A DNA stretch of 64,000 nucleotides from Oasisia sp. SBJ-2009. Taxonomy: Eukaryota; Annelida; Polychaeta; Sabellida; Siboglinidae. Positions 11,660-23,034 of the stretch are shown piece after piece. Both the position numbers and the translations under genes were made by a program. The stretch is from contig OZ024857.1 in NCBI GenBank assembly GCA_964017155.1, positions 13,991,902 to 14,055,901 on the forward strand, read 5' to 3'. A model generated the notes under the pieces. The model had not been told where the DNA came from, did not search any database, and worked only from the letters and a program-made list of their open reading frames with translations. Numbering within the stretch: the first letter of the stretch is position 1; each line of letters starts with the position of its first letter.

Positions 11660-14600
11660 GTGAGTGTCGTGATGGCATGGTTCACACGTGGTGAAACTCG
11701 GGTGACAGTCTTTGTTTCGGTTTGGTACAATAAGTTATATAAACATTGTCGACGGGGTGGTTTCCGTAAATTTTTATGAACACATGAAAAAAAACTAAAT
11801 AAAAAAAAATATGATGCATTAATTTTCTTTTCAGGGGTTGTAGGTGAAACCATGAGTTTTCATTCAAGATCCAGCAATGTTATGTTAGAAATTAAAAACA
11901 AAATGGGCTGTAGAAAGTGAATGTGAATGACAGCTGTTCACTGACGATGATGATGGTTGTAAACTTGTAACTATAACCTGCTGGAAAGAATGCCTAAAAG
12001 TAAGATGACATTGAGTCTGGTATTTCACTGCATTTGTTGTTTGTTGCTGTCCCAATATTATTAGCTGTGCATTTCATGAAACCTTGCGACGTGTTTTATG
12101 CAAAATAACACTCGGTAACGTTCAATAGTACATGGGCTAATTGTAGTTTGAGACGTGTTCATATTTAAGTTAACTGCAAAACAAAATTAATCAAGCATGT
12201 TGAGTAATCATGATGAGCACTATTTTGCAAATATTTGGACGTTGTTGACCAGTTTGCATGGATGGCCAGTGTTCCTACATTCTTTGTGAGAATACCCAGA
12301 TAAATAATTTGTAATTGATTCGTAAAATTATCACAAGTAGCAACTTATCAATGTACCTTTTGTGTACAGTGTAATTGATTGATTTTTGAGTGTATTTGGC
12401 AGCAAAGAAATTTCGGTTATTTAGCGTAGTTTGGAAGCCAAATGGCAAAGAAAGTGATAATGTTTATAGTATTTGAAGAACCACATGAACATTAAAAACA
12501 TTGTAAGTCACAGCAATATTCAATCAGCCCATATGCACCTAGGACTTTGTAAAGATGAATCTAAATGAACAGATAGATTCTGAAAGGGTTGAGTGAACCT
12601 CTGAGCTTGGGCAAACAGCCATGTGATCCTCCAAAATGACAGTATTAAACCCATATATGTGCCTGTATAAAGGATGTGCGTGTGTTTGTCAGATCTGGCC
12701 GAGCGTGAAAGCGCAACATCAGAACCTGTCCGTGTGCGAGATCGGTGCAACAATAGGTCGCATGTGGCGGGAGCTGAAGGACGAACAGAAGCAGAAATAT
12801 AACGACGACTTCACGCAGGCGAAGGTAAGTATAGCCAGGGCTGCTCCATGGCAGAAGTCGGCGTAGTTGTTATCACCATTTTTGAAGGTATTTTGTAATT
12901 GATAGTAGAATTTAATGATGTATGTAATTACTTGTAAAAAGCAGCTAGCTCATTAATGCTGCACTGAGGGGTCAGTCACTAGGATTGCTGGACCTCATAT
13001 CACTGTGTGGGTCTGTATGTAATGGCGAAATGTCACATAATTTATGATAATTCCCAATATGTCGTTTTGGATGAATTGTGTAATATCGGTTGAAACATGT
13101 CATACAGGATAACTGAAACTATTACAACGATAAGTAAGTTTCAGCTATAAACAAGCAAAAAAAAGAAGTACGTATATAGTTGTCAACTCGGTCCAATTTC
13201 ACCAACCAGATAGCGTACAGTTGCTGGACCAGACTGAACATTTTTGAAAACACAACTTTGAAGAGTCCAGATGATAATAATTTCAGTCTTGTGTGACGCC
13301 ACAAAGTCATTGTTCTATTGCAGACTTGTAGAGTGGTAAATACAATTGTTTCCTTCACAAAAATTAATGGTTTATATACGACTGAATCTGGGGGAAAACA
13401 CATCCTCATTTGTTCACTGTAACAGTTGGCTGCAGAATAGCACTTTTTCGGGTAAGAAAAGGGAGTCTGTTAGAATACAAGCTCTTTGTAATGTACACAC
13501 TTTCACGTATACATTTCAGTAACCATTTTATGTAAAGCTATATCTTAATTTCATTAGAATTATGTTTTGTGTCGCAAATAACATGATCCACCAATGCTAT
13601 CCATATATGGTTTCGTTGTCAGTTATTAATAAAACATAATTCTAATGAACCAAAGGCCCAGAATTGCATGAAATAAGTATATTAACGGAATTATTTACAA
13701 TAAAGAGAGTTCAAAGTTTTCAGAGTCGCTTTCAATTATAATTTGGGATATGAAAGAATTCCTTTTGGGTGCCTAAGAATCCCTCTGCACTGTTGTTCAC
13801 CTCGAGTCGTGGTCATGGTGTAATTGTTGGTACATGAGCTGAGATTGGTGATTGGTACATGGCCTGTCATTGGCTGTTCCAGGTGCAATATGAGGAGGAA
13901 CTCCAGCAGTACCTCAAGGTCACCGGTCTGCAGGCGTCGGACCTCGTGAAGCCTCGCAACAAGAAGAAGGACAAGGAGTCGAAGGCGGCAGCGGCCAACA
14001 AGAACCGCGTGGCCGCACAGCAGCAGCAGCAGCAACAGCAGCCGATGTTCCGGCCTCAGATGGCGATGCCCGGCATGCAGATGCCGTTCCAGGGTCAGCT
14101 GGCGGCGGCCAGCCTGCCGATGGTGTTCGCCGCGAACAACGCGGACCAGCAGCAGGTGACGAACGCGCTGTCGAGCGCGCTGCCGCACTTCTCGCAGGTG
14201 TGGGCCAGCGGCCAGGGCAACCCGATGGTGGTCGCCGCGCCGCAGACGGTCGGCGGCAACGTCGGCATGACGTACCTCCACATACAGCCACCGGGTGGCG
14301 CCGGCGAGGCGGTGCAGTTCAGCCCGGGTCAGCAGGTCGTGACGAGCGGCGCGCAGCAGACGAGCGAGGCGTCGACGTGGCTGTGGCCGCAGCTGCTGCA
14401 GCAGCAGCAACAGCAGCAGTACCAGACGACCGCCGGCTTCGATGTCATCCAGCAGGCTATGCAGCAGACGATGCAGCAAGGCCAGCCGCCGGTCGCTTCG
14501 CCCCCGGCCCCCAGCTCCCAGAACGGCGTCGACCAGGCGGCCGAATCGCTCGCGGCGCACCACGGCAGCAACCACGACGGCCACAAGAGGGCGACACCGG

Positions 14601-15154
14601 TAGAATCTCGCGCGACCGACGACGGCAACAGTCATGACAGTAACGGCGGCGGCGCCAGCAGAGAAATACCGACGGCGCAGCAGCAGCCACCGCAGCTGGC
14701 GAACGAGGCGGCGACGACGGGCGCCGGCCAAAATGGTAATAACAACACAGACATTTCCACACAATCCATGTTCCCGTCCTCCTGCGACGCGTCGACGGTC
14801 GACGCCCCGCTCAAAAACGGCCCCGTAGATAGCTTACAGCGGCCGCCTAGCTTCGGCCTGCCGGTTCCCAGTCAGCCCAGCACCTCGGCCCCGTCCTTCC
14901 CCTCCGCACACAACCAGTACAACAGCTATGCCTACAATCCCTGGAGCGTGTACCCGGGCGAGTCTCACGGGAGCGGCGGCGGTGCCCCCGCCGGCGCTAA
15001 GCCCGTCTTCCGCAAGGAAAATATCCTCGAGAGCGAGCTGCAGCACTTGCGTAGCGCCCTCTCGGAGAAAACGAAGGAGGTGCAGCGGCTGACGCAGGAG
15101 CTCGAGAAGGCGTATGACATCATCGAGACACTGCGGCAGCAGAACTCCGTCTGA
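11018..15154 (+). CDS. Poly-Q HMG-box protein with a SMARCE1/BAF57-type HMG box and C-terminal coiled coil
   Basis: Joining 11018-11659, 12693-12824 and 13883-15154 gives 681 codons, all junctions in phase 0. Residues 1-147 are rich in Pro, Ala, Gly, Ser and Met. Q150-155 and Q166-185 are glutamine runs. Residues about 199-270 form one HMG box: KPL-PYMRFSKS, IWPSVKAQ, EIGATIGRMWREL and the K-Y-E helix 3 follow SMARCE1/BAF57 more closely than TOX, HMG20 or HMGB boxes. A basic KPRNKKKDKESK stretch (about 281-292) could be a nuclear localisation signal. Gln-rich segments follow, and the last 43 residues are a heptad-like coiled coil. BAF57 is a DNA-binding subunit of SWI/SNF chromatin remodellers, so a nuclear role is inferred. 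However, the protein is much longer than BAF57 (about 411 residues) and I cannot see BAF57's conserved region after the box, so strict orthology is uncertain. The ATG at 11018 has A at -3 and G at +4. Confidence 0.85.
12693..12824 (+). CDS. HMG-box gene, coding exon 2
   Basis: Encodes residues 215-258, the core of the HMG box from IWPSVKAQ to DDFTQAK. The acceptor is GTGTTTGTCAG at 12691-12692 and the donor GAAG|GTAAGT at 12825. The exon is 132 nt, exactly 44 codons. Confidence 0.9.
13550..13649. repeat. 100-bp inverted-repeat element inside intron 2
   Basis: TTCATTAGAATTATGTTTT at 13550-13568 recurs as its perfect reverse complement at 13631-13649, with a 62-bp spacer. Size and structure fit a small MITE-like element. 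No target duplication is clear. Confidence 0.75.
13883..15154 (+). CDS. HMG-box gene, coding exon 3 (terminal)
   Basis: Encodes residues 259-681 and the stop TGA at 15152-15154. The acceptor is GGCTGTTCCAG at 13881-13882. The exon starts with the end of HMG helix 3 (VQYEEELQQYLKV), then the basic KPRNKKKDKE stretch, several Gln-rich tracts, a Pro/Ser/Asn-rich region, and the coiled coil beginning ENILESELQHLRSALSEK. It is GC-rich throughout, like exon 1. Confidence 0.88.
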   Translation: MQYEEELQQYLKVTGLQASDLVKPRNKKKDKESKAAAANKNRVAAQQQQQQQQPMFRPQMAMPGMQMPFQGQLAAASLPMVFAANNADQQQVTNALSSALPHFSQVWASGQGNPMVVAAPQTVGGNVGMTYLHIQPPGGAGEAVQFSPGQQVVTSGAQQTSEASTWLWPQLLQQQQQQQYQTTAGFDVIQQAMQQTMQQGQPPVASPPAPSSQNGVDQAAESLAAHHGSNHDGHKRATPVESRATDDGNSHDSNGGGASREIPTAQQQPPQLANEAATTGAGQNGNNNTDISTQSMFPSSCDASTVDAPLKNGPVDSLQRPPSFGLPVPSQPSTSAPSFPSAHNQYNSYAYNPWSVYPGESHGSGGGAPAGAKPVFRKENILESELQHLRSALSEKTKEVQRLTQELEKAYDIIETLRQQNSV

Positions 15155-16256
15155 GTTGTGTTGTGTCGGTCGCATGCATTCGTGTAGTCATTGTACAGGT
15201 CTGGGGATTTCAAATTGGTTGTCTAGCGAGATGGATGGAAGCGTCTGCATCCGGGGGCCGTGGGGTTGGAGGTTGTGGGGTTAAAAGGGTCTTCTGGTGG
15301 ATCGGTCGTAAGGCACACGTTCGCAGTACCCTCTGCCATTTGTGTTTGAAGAATTACTCACATTCCTGTTTGGTGGTTCGGTGTGCAAGTCTATCCTTCT
15401 GTAACTTTACTCTTTGATAACAGACAGACAGTCCACTGTAGCAGAGTTAGCACCGCGACGTCCGATCACTATCTCTCTCTCTATCTGTCCACCTGTTTTG
15501 GGCAGTTCTCTAGTCAAGGCCTAAGACAGTAGGGTGTTTTTATCTCTCTCTCTCGTTGATCTGAGTGGCACTGGTGTCTCGTTCCTCGGACGTTGAAGTA
15601 TATATTTAAGCGTGAACACCTTGTTGTCTTGATGGTTGTGATAGCAGGGTTGATCTGAATGTGATACATTGTAGTTTTGCCATCTGTTGCGCCACGTCGG
15701 GATCTAGTTTCACGATGTTGTCGTTGCCGTTGATGCCTGTGCTAATCTGTACATTATGTATATTGGTAGTGTCTAGTCAGTCATGTACAGCCTTAGTCAT
15801 GTCTTGTCAGTTGTTGTTGTCGTAGTCACGCAGCTACTCGGTGATCTCTCTCGTCCGTCTCATTTCGCAGCTATTTAAGTGTAACGCAGGTGATTTGTCG
15901 TAAGTTTATCGGCAGTATTACACAAGAACCTGGGTTAGACGACAGATTACTATTGAGTTTATCATTAGTGGAAGAACATCCGAAGAAGGGATTAAGGTCC
16001 GTCGTTGATGCCCCCGGTGTCTGCTGGGCTTGTGTCAAGGCACGGCCCGTGGACCCAGTGCGCCGTCGTCGCCCTTTAATGCTACTGTCTGACATGCTCA
16101 CCTCGTCTAGTCGCTACTCGATAATCTCGTTACTACATTAGCGATGTAAACTAAGTAAAACTCGAAACTACGATAACCGCTGCTCTGTGTATGCCTCTGT
16201 GAGTGTGTAGTTGGCGTTATTTCCTAGCAGCTCCCGGCCTTCAGTCTCGTGTGTGT

Positions 16257-16270
16257 GGGGGGGGGGGGGG
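16257..16270 (+). repeat. G14 homopolymer
   Basis: A run of fourteen G after GTGTGTG, within the presumed 3' untranslated region. It could form intermolecular or slipped G-quadruplexes and is prone to assembly error. Confidence 0.9.
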
Positions 16271-18559
16271 CATCGGTAATAGAAGTTTTGTTGCGTTCTG
16301 AAGTCAATCAAGCAATTGTCAAAATTGGGCATTGGTGGAATTGATCAAGCACACACACATGCACACATGGAGACTGGAGGTTGAGTTGCCACAAGCATGT
16401 AGCTTGATCTAGTCGCCAGTCTGCACGTGCGCTCGTGCAGACCTGCATGTTGCTAATATGTAGTCTGCATGTTGCCAGCATGTACCCTGCATGTCACTAA
16501 CAGCATGCGCGCATGCGGTGTTCTTGCACGTGGGGAGTGTCGCTGAGGACGGTTCTCCTTCGGAGACGGCTCCTAGCCATCTGCCTTGGGGTGCCACTAA
16601 GATGGTCCCTAGCATAGGTACGTCCACGGCGTGTTTCCTACTCTACCTGTGCAGTGCTTTCATGTTTTCTCGGCAAAATCGTACTGAATGCTGTTAAAAT
16701 TAACCAACTACTAAACTGGTGAATTTCTAAACATATCTGGGCTAAATTGGCTACACCTAATAAATTTGTGAATTTCATAATGGGCATGGGCTATGCGAAT
16801 AACTTTTTTCTGCACCAATCTATGACTTTCTCGGGGTAACTATTACATGGGTGAAGGTAGCCAGGAATATGGCAAACTAAATATTCGTATGAAAGCTCTG
16901 TGCCAGGATCCGCCACTAGTTATAAAGCACTGTCTTTGTAATTGTTATCATGCTGGTGTATCCTGTGAAACTAACTTGTGTGCTTGTGGTTATCTACGGA
17001 CTGCATCAGTAAGATACGTGCGTGTGTGTCTGAGCATCTTTCAAAACCAGTCAAGGTTTTGCGTGTCTTTGTGCGTGATGCATTGCTTAAAATTGTCCTA
17101 ACATCTCGAGTGTGAATGGCGAGTTAATATCTTGCAATATTGGCACACGGGAAATTTAAACATAGCTGTTTGCACATACACGCGATGTGCCAAATATGTT
17201 TAAAGGGATATTTATGGGCACCTGCGCGTTGTCGTCATTTCTAAATCGTAACTTACGCAGACGTAATCTAAGCTTTTAGCGTTGTGAAACATGTCAGACA
17301 GGTGTTAAAGGGTCGCAAGTAACCAGTGTCTTTTCGAAACTAGACTATGATGTTTGCAAACCGTATTTGTCCTATTCTGCCCTTTGGTGATTGTTTTCTG
17401 AGTGTTGAATACAGGTTTTCTTTGTTCTTTCAGACTTCTGGAACATGCATTGTCCGCAGTATTGAACGGTGTGTATCACTCAGTAGTGAGTTATATCTGT
17501 CTCTCTTGTCTCTCTCTCGTCTAACCTCTGATTCTGCTCCGTTGCATCCGACTCTCTGTTATAGACGTGCGTGTATTCGGCAGTGATGATTTTATAGACG
17601 GAGCCTGTGTGGCCCGGTACTTTGTGCTAGCGTTAAGTTGGCACGACCCGAGCAGCTTTTATATGAATGTTTAATGTGTAATGACCGAGCGGGTGGGGAC
17701 TCTCACACCTGTCTCAACGCGTGCTGCTATTGCGTATTACGATGATTATCTTGTGTTAGTTTTAGTTGTTATTTTGTAGTCTCTTGTGTCGGATCTGTTA
17801 CCCTCGCTGTGTCATTTTAGAATGTGTTTTGCCATAAGTATATAGACATTTTGGCGTGTGGTGTGTGTACTCGGTAAGACGCCAGACATGTATGTAGGCA
17901 TCTGACGCGTCACTAATTGATGTGTATGTAGTAAGCGTGTCACCACTGCACAAAGCTATCGTGTTGACGTGACGTGTCCACGATTGTGTGGACACGCTGT
18001 CGAGTCATGCCGCCAACTAATGTGACATGCATGTGAGCAAACCCTGGCTTAGTTTGATGAATGTTTCCGCGCAGGGCGACATGGTGCAAACAGATATTAT
18101 TGCTACGTGTATATATACCTATTTAAGTAGTTTGGGTGTGTGACATGTCTTCTCTTAGGTGAGGTAATTTTTCGTTGATGCGACGCAACACGACGACCGT
18201 GATTAATTAATTAATTGCTATCGGTTCCGTGAAGTAAACAGCGATGGCGCCACTGGTTAGTTTAATTTCTAAGACTTTTGGTATGACGTTTACTTGACTT
18301 TGGATACGTTTTATGTGCAACGGCGATAGTAGCAAGGAGTGAGGTAGCGGGTTGCATGGTCTTTATGCACACAATTGAAACTGCTGATATTTGACGCTGG
18401 AGGGCGTATTGGGGAGGGGAGGAATGGGGTTATAAAACGGTCGACTCGTAGTCGCAGCCATGTAAAGATTTGTCCGTTGCAGTGTGCTGACCAGTTTTCT
18501 CTTATCTCACTGTACATAACAATCGCTGATATAGTGACGTGTTTGACAATGTGAGGTCT

Positions 18560-18575
18560 GGGGGGGGGGGGGGGG
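18560..18575 (+). repeat. G16 homopolymer
   Basis: A run of sixteen G after GTGAGGTCT in the same presumed 3' untranslated region. The length is likely variable between alleles. Confidence 0.9.
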
Positions 18576-19940
18576 TGAACAGTTGTAGCTTTACATAGCA
18601 GATTTTGTACAAAGGTGTTTCTATTAGCTGTGCAGGATTGTCTTGTCTTGTCACCTCCTTCGCCGTTGTTTTGCCGCACAAATGTGCCCCAATTTATCAC
18701 TGCAGCACCGTCTGGGCCCAGCCAGTGGGCCCGATTCTCGCCGTAAACGAATTTCATGTTTTTGTCTGGTTGTAATGTAAAATTCCGCCCACAAAACGGA
18801 CAGATCTGAGACTCGGGGTGTGTCAGGAAATGAAATGAGAGGCGTCGCCACACGTTGGCGACTCGCTTGATATTTGAATGTGTTTACTTTGTACGACTTG
18901 CCATTGCCACTGTGTTGACCGCACCAATGTACTACTTAGAGGTACCACCGTTTTGTTCATCCACATGTTTTAATGTCTGCCAGTGTCGTGGTGTGGCTGT
19001 CCGCAGCCGGCCATCTTGTCGTAATCATCGTCCACCAGGGGTGTCTGGTGGGATCTTGCGAGGACAGAATTGGGGGAAATGTATCGATAGCTGTCTTTTG
19101 TAGTATAACATGTCGTGTGTGTGTATGAAATTAAGAGTTTTAATCGATTATAAAAGTGATTGCGCAACTGTGGGACTTTCTATAATACTACTACCATGAA
19201 ACAAGGCATGCACACGGGCAAAGGCATCGAGTTTGAAAACCCGTGCTTGCATTACCGGCAGGGTGTTAAGCATTCGGCAGCTGAAATGAGTCAATAGTTT
19301 GAAACATAGCACACAGATTGGCGACCCTACCATTTGCATATCTCTGGGATGTGACATCCAACAGTTTGTTTATCCCATTTCGTTCTCGTAACCTTCAATG
19401 CATTTATACCCACCCATGTGTGTCTGCATAAATTTTCCCAGTTTGCAGAATTTCGCTAATTTAACTTATCTGAAACTACGAGTTCAGTTGATTTCTGTAT
19501 CTATAACTATAAGCGACCCGTGGTTTGTTATGGTGTCGACGATTGGAACACATGTTGGATGAATCAAAATGAAATTCATATTCTGTATGGTGTGTGTGTT
19601 GCACCTGTAAATTAATTATATACGTCATATACATACATATATACGATATGTAAATGATGTGCGTGTAGCAGATGGTTTGCCAGTCTGTGGAGTAATGTTT
19701 AGACAGTGTTTTTGAAATACCCTGTAGGTTTTGCACTAGACCAGTCATATGTATCTTGTTAGGAACTTAGGCGACAGTAGTGTGTAATTTATTTTTTAGA
19801 CATTCTAGGTCATTCTCGTAGTGCTGTATTGTGTTTTTATGATTTGAGTGATCTTTTTTACCTTTCTGAAAGCAGGCATCTTGCACATGGCAACAGCGTG
19901 TCACGCTTCGAGCCAACTGTAGCGATTCAACCATCAGTAG

Positions 19941-19946
19941 AATAAA
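19941..19946 (+). terminator. Candidate poly(A) signal of the HMG-box gene
   Basis: AATAAA followed about 20-50 nt downstream by GT/T-rich sequence (TGTTGTTTCTTTGTC), the usual layout of a vertebrate or invertebrate cleavage site. Confidence 0.6.
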
Positions 19947-20109
19947 GTCTTATTTATTAAAAGCTGATACTGTTGTTTCTTTGTCATTTGAACATCTATG
20001 TCATTACTCGTCTCTGGGTAGGGGACATCATTGTTGTATAAAAGTGACTCAATGTTGTTGAACTCAGGGCTGCTTTCCCACGTTATCAAAAAACTTGTCA
20101 CTAAGGCCA

Positions 20110-20330
20110 ATGAGTTGGGTGAGATGTCAAGCTAGGAGTTAGGGGTGGTGTCACAACCTATGCGTTGGAGGTTATGTAATAAGCTATGAGTTGGGGGTTA
20201 TGTAATAAGCTGAGTTTGGGGTGGTATAAGCCAGAAGCTGGGGCCTAATCGATTAAAAATCTATATAGTAAGTCAGGGGGTGGTATAAGTTAGAAGTTGG
20301 GTCTGGGAGTGGTGTCATAAGGTGGCAAAA
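20110..20330 (+). repeat. Degenerate minisatellite (GAGTTGGGGGTTATGTAATA-like)
   Basis: Repeated units built on AGCTATGAGTTGGGGGTTAT or GGGGTGGTATAAGCCAGAAG variants, of irregular length near 30 bp. No coding content. Confidence 0.65.
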
Positions 20331-21925
20331 AAATTAATGTATGGTGGTGAACCTAACTCAAACTTAATTCAAAACTACAGCCATTAATCACTAGTTCCAG
20401 TTCTTCCACGCGTCAGTGTTGATATCCACAATAGCATCATCATGCATGAAAAGTTCAACTTAATTGGTGGCATCACTGGTGATATATTGTCCTCACCATA
20501 CATGATAACGTGAAATACGTACCCATATGTAATAATATGTAACATTATTATATATTTTTGGAGCAGCAACTGTTACAATACAAGGTTTACAATATGCTGC
20601 ATCTTTTTGGCGTCTCAGAATGACATTAAATAAATGTGAAGAGTTGAGTTTAACAATAACTTTAATGACATCATAAGACACAGCCACCTATCCATCACCA
20701 AATGTACATTCAGACATCCTTCGATGTTAATGGAGACAATTTGGGAACACAATAAATCTCTCGTTGTGAGTGCAGAAAGTAAAATTAACATGGTGAAACC
20801 AGCAAGTATGTTTTATTGATGGCTGTCAAAGACAAAACAATTACCGACACATGACGCTTAGTACATGGGATGCAGACATTTAACGTTAGCACCATTTGGT
20901 TACAACACCAGATATCTATTACCGTTAAATAAAATATTAATGAGTGTAAAACATCACATCAGCTGCCATAAGATGACAAAGTCAAATAAATAACAGCTAA
21001 ATAATCATAATATATTTATCAGCTTTATCGAGACCGCTGCACCACACAATGCAACTGAAACGATGATCCCAACTGACAAAAAATCTCGTCGTTTCCATAA
21101 CTACATAAAAACAGATCATAGCTGGGTGCTATTAACAAGTGTAGCCTCGACGACACGACTACAGCAAGAGTTCAGTTTTTAGTGGTTGCAACAGATGGGA
21201 GATAAATGCCATACTGCACATCTGGCATGAGCATACGTATACATACACACACCAAATGAAACATGCTTCAAGGAACCAACTGATGGGTTTCTACGGGGAG
21301 AGCCATCAATCTGAAAACAGCCAAGTACCGGTAACTGAATATTGGCCGAGCTTCTCTGAAGACAGTTTTGTAATCATACACTTGGCTGCCCACATTGGTG
21401 TCAGAGGCCTCTTAAAAAACCTCTCAAATACCCAATGACAACACGAATCTTGTGTTGCATGTAATAGCCACATAATGAAGGTCAACGCACTGGTAAAAAA
21501 GTCACACGAAAAAGCGACAACTTCAAGTAAATGTATGGTTCTTTGTATTCACAATGTATTGTAAGTTGAAATATTAAGTACATCCCAAATATTCATCACG
21601 ATTACCTAAACTATGTCAGTTTCTTTGGAATATTTGTCATAATTATCAACCTCTACTGTGTTCAATTATAAGTAAAATGTCAAGACTGCATATAATCTTA
21701 AAATAGATTTGCTAGTTTTTCCTAATTAAAAAGATTACTTTATTTTTGTGACTTTCCAGTCAGTGGTTGAATTTCTAAATCCTGGTCGACATGGTCGAGA
21801 CCTGAGCACATCTAAAAATCTGTCTGTCTTGTCACTTAAATGACACAAGTACAAGACATCATCCACCCTTTACCAGAGATTCCGTGTACATCCAGCTAAT
21901 AGTATTACCACCCATGACTAGATAG
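20331..21925. other. Intergenic stretch, nothing recognised
   Basis: AT-rich sequence between the two convergent genes. Only short, unrecognised open frames are present; the 60-residue frame at 21256-21438 has no family resemblance. Confidence 0.4.
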
Positions 21926-22085
21926 AATGATTCTAGGCAAAGCGGAACAGTGCTAGGGCTTTGGACTCTCATAAACCCTGGTTTGAATCATATACTTGGG
22001 AACATGTGTTCACTCTACGATGCTCTAGTTCACTCCACTCAATGAATGAGTACCTGGCCACAATTGTGGATATTTTGTGAAAGAA
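21926..22085 (+). mobile_element. Degraded tRNA-derived SINE
   Basis: The head AACAGTGCTAGGGCTTTGGA, followed by CCTGGTTTGAATCA, corresponds to decayed pol III A and B boxes. The body GCTCTAGTTCACTC and AATGAATGAGTACCTGGC is shared, in opposite orientation, with copies at about 22275, 35440-35697 and 39855-40000. Confidence 0.65.
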
Positions 22086-22152
22086 TAATATATACTTTGT
22101 GCATTAATTGCAGCATGGTTGAATGATTCTAAGAGAAGGTGACATGGCATTT

Positions 22153-22225
22153 GATTGAACAGGTCTGCCAGTGACTAACGTGTGAAACGTTTCGAGTTTC
22201 ACTTCCCCGGTAGACCTGTTCAATC
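22153..22225. repeat. 73-nt hairpin
   Basis: GATTGAACAGGTCTGCC at 22153 pairs with GGTAGACCTGTTCAATC ending at 22225 (one mismatch), and an inner GTGAAAC/GTTTCAC pair surrounds a short loop. It may be a small foldback element or an RNA hairpin. Confidence 0.75.
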
Positions 22226-22274
22226 TAATTTCATATCAACTTCTGTGGGAAACATGCCGTTATGATGCAGTTAC

Positions 22275-22370
22275 CTAAGACTGTCTGTGCAGTTTCTTAC
22301 CACTGTCTATAGCCAGGAATTCACACAGCTGAGTGAATTGGAGTAAAGTGGGCTCAATGAATTTGTCTAT
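22275..22370 (-). mobile_element. SINE fragment
   Basis: ACTGTCTATAGCCAGGAATT and CACACAGCTGAGTGAATTGG match the body of the SINE at 35440-35697 in the same orientation. The tRNA-like head is missing. Confidence 0.6.
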
Positions 22371-22942
22371 GCTTCAAAATGTCAGCAAGAGAATTTCTGG
22401 AGTATGTAACTGAGATTAAATGTTAAAAAAATTATACACAGGCTGTCTGTAGTATATCCATGTGGCCCACATGATTATTTAGGTGGCACTGTAGAAAACA
22501 TGGAGGAGTAGTCATAGAAGTAACAATCCATATGTCACTGGTCAAATTTGCCAGTGTAAGGGGCCAAAGCTTGTCTCGTGCAAGAAGTGACCATGAGGAT
22601 CATATCTGATGTGTTATTTCTAAGGCGATCTGAGCTAGTAATACATTTTAAGTTGTTAGAATACTTATTATAAGCAAAGACGAAATAGATTGTGCAATTA
22701 TTGTGGCACTGCTGCACACTTTGTGGTCAAAAGTCAACATTCGCAGATAGATTACAGTGATACTGAGGCTACTGGCCTGACAGTAGTGGGAACTCATGTA
22801 AATTAAATAACAAATAAAAGCTTCAACCGGTCAGTATGTGTCTAGACATTACCCCAAGTACAATCCTCATATCTGTGAGTATCAAATTTATAGTCCATCA
22901 TCGTCTAAACACAAAGCGTCATTATATACCACTTTACACGTA

Positions 22943-23034
22943 CACCATAGCATGACAGTACATATTTATACATGCACCGTAGCATGAAAGTACATATTTA
23001 TACATGTACCATAGCATGACAGTACATATTTACA
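22943..23034 (+). repeat. 32-bp tandem repeat, three copies
   Basis: Units start at 22943, 22975 and 23007 with consensus ACCATAGCATGACAGTACAT plus ATTTATACATG. Only a few substitutions separate the copies. Confidence 0.9.

Larger units (their letters stand above)
15155..19965 (+). other. Probable long 3' untranslated region of the HMG-box gene
   Basis: From the stop codon to an AATAAA at 19941, the + strand is rich in T and G, contains no convincing reading frame, and changes character near 19970. Two G homopolymers (16257-16270 and 18560-18575) lie in it. The antisense open frame at 18311-18853 matches no known family and looks fortuitous. Earlier poly(A) sites cannot be excluded. Confidence 0.55.

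Noticed and set aside
11660..11779. Exon 1 reading on past 11659
   Set aside because: GTGAGT at 11660 is a strong donor and the joined exon 2 completes the HMG box; the read-through sequence is not box-like.
13736..14764. Long antisense frame opposite exon 3
   Set aside because: Arg/Leu-rich shadow of the GC-rich coding exon, with no domain.
18311..18853. 180-residue - strand frame within the HMG gene 3' region
   Set aside because: No recognisable domain or splice support; the CxxC-like pair is isolated.
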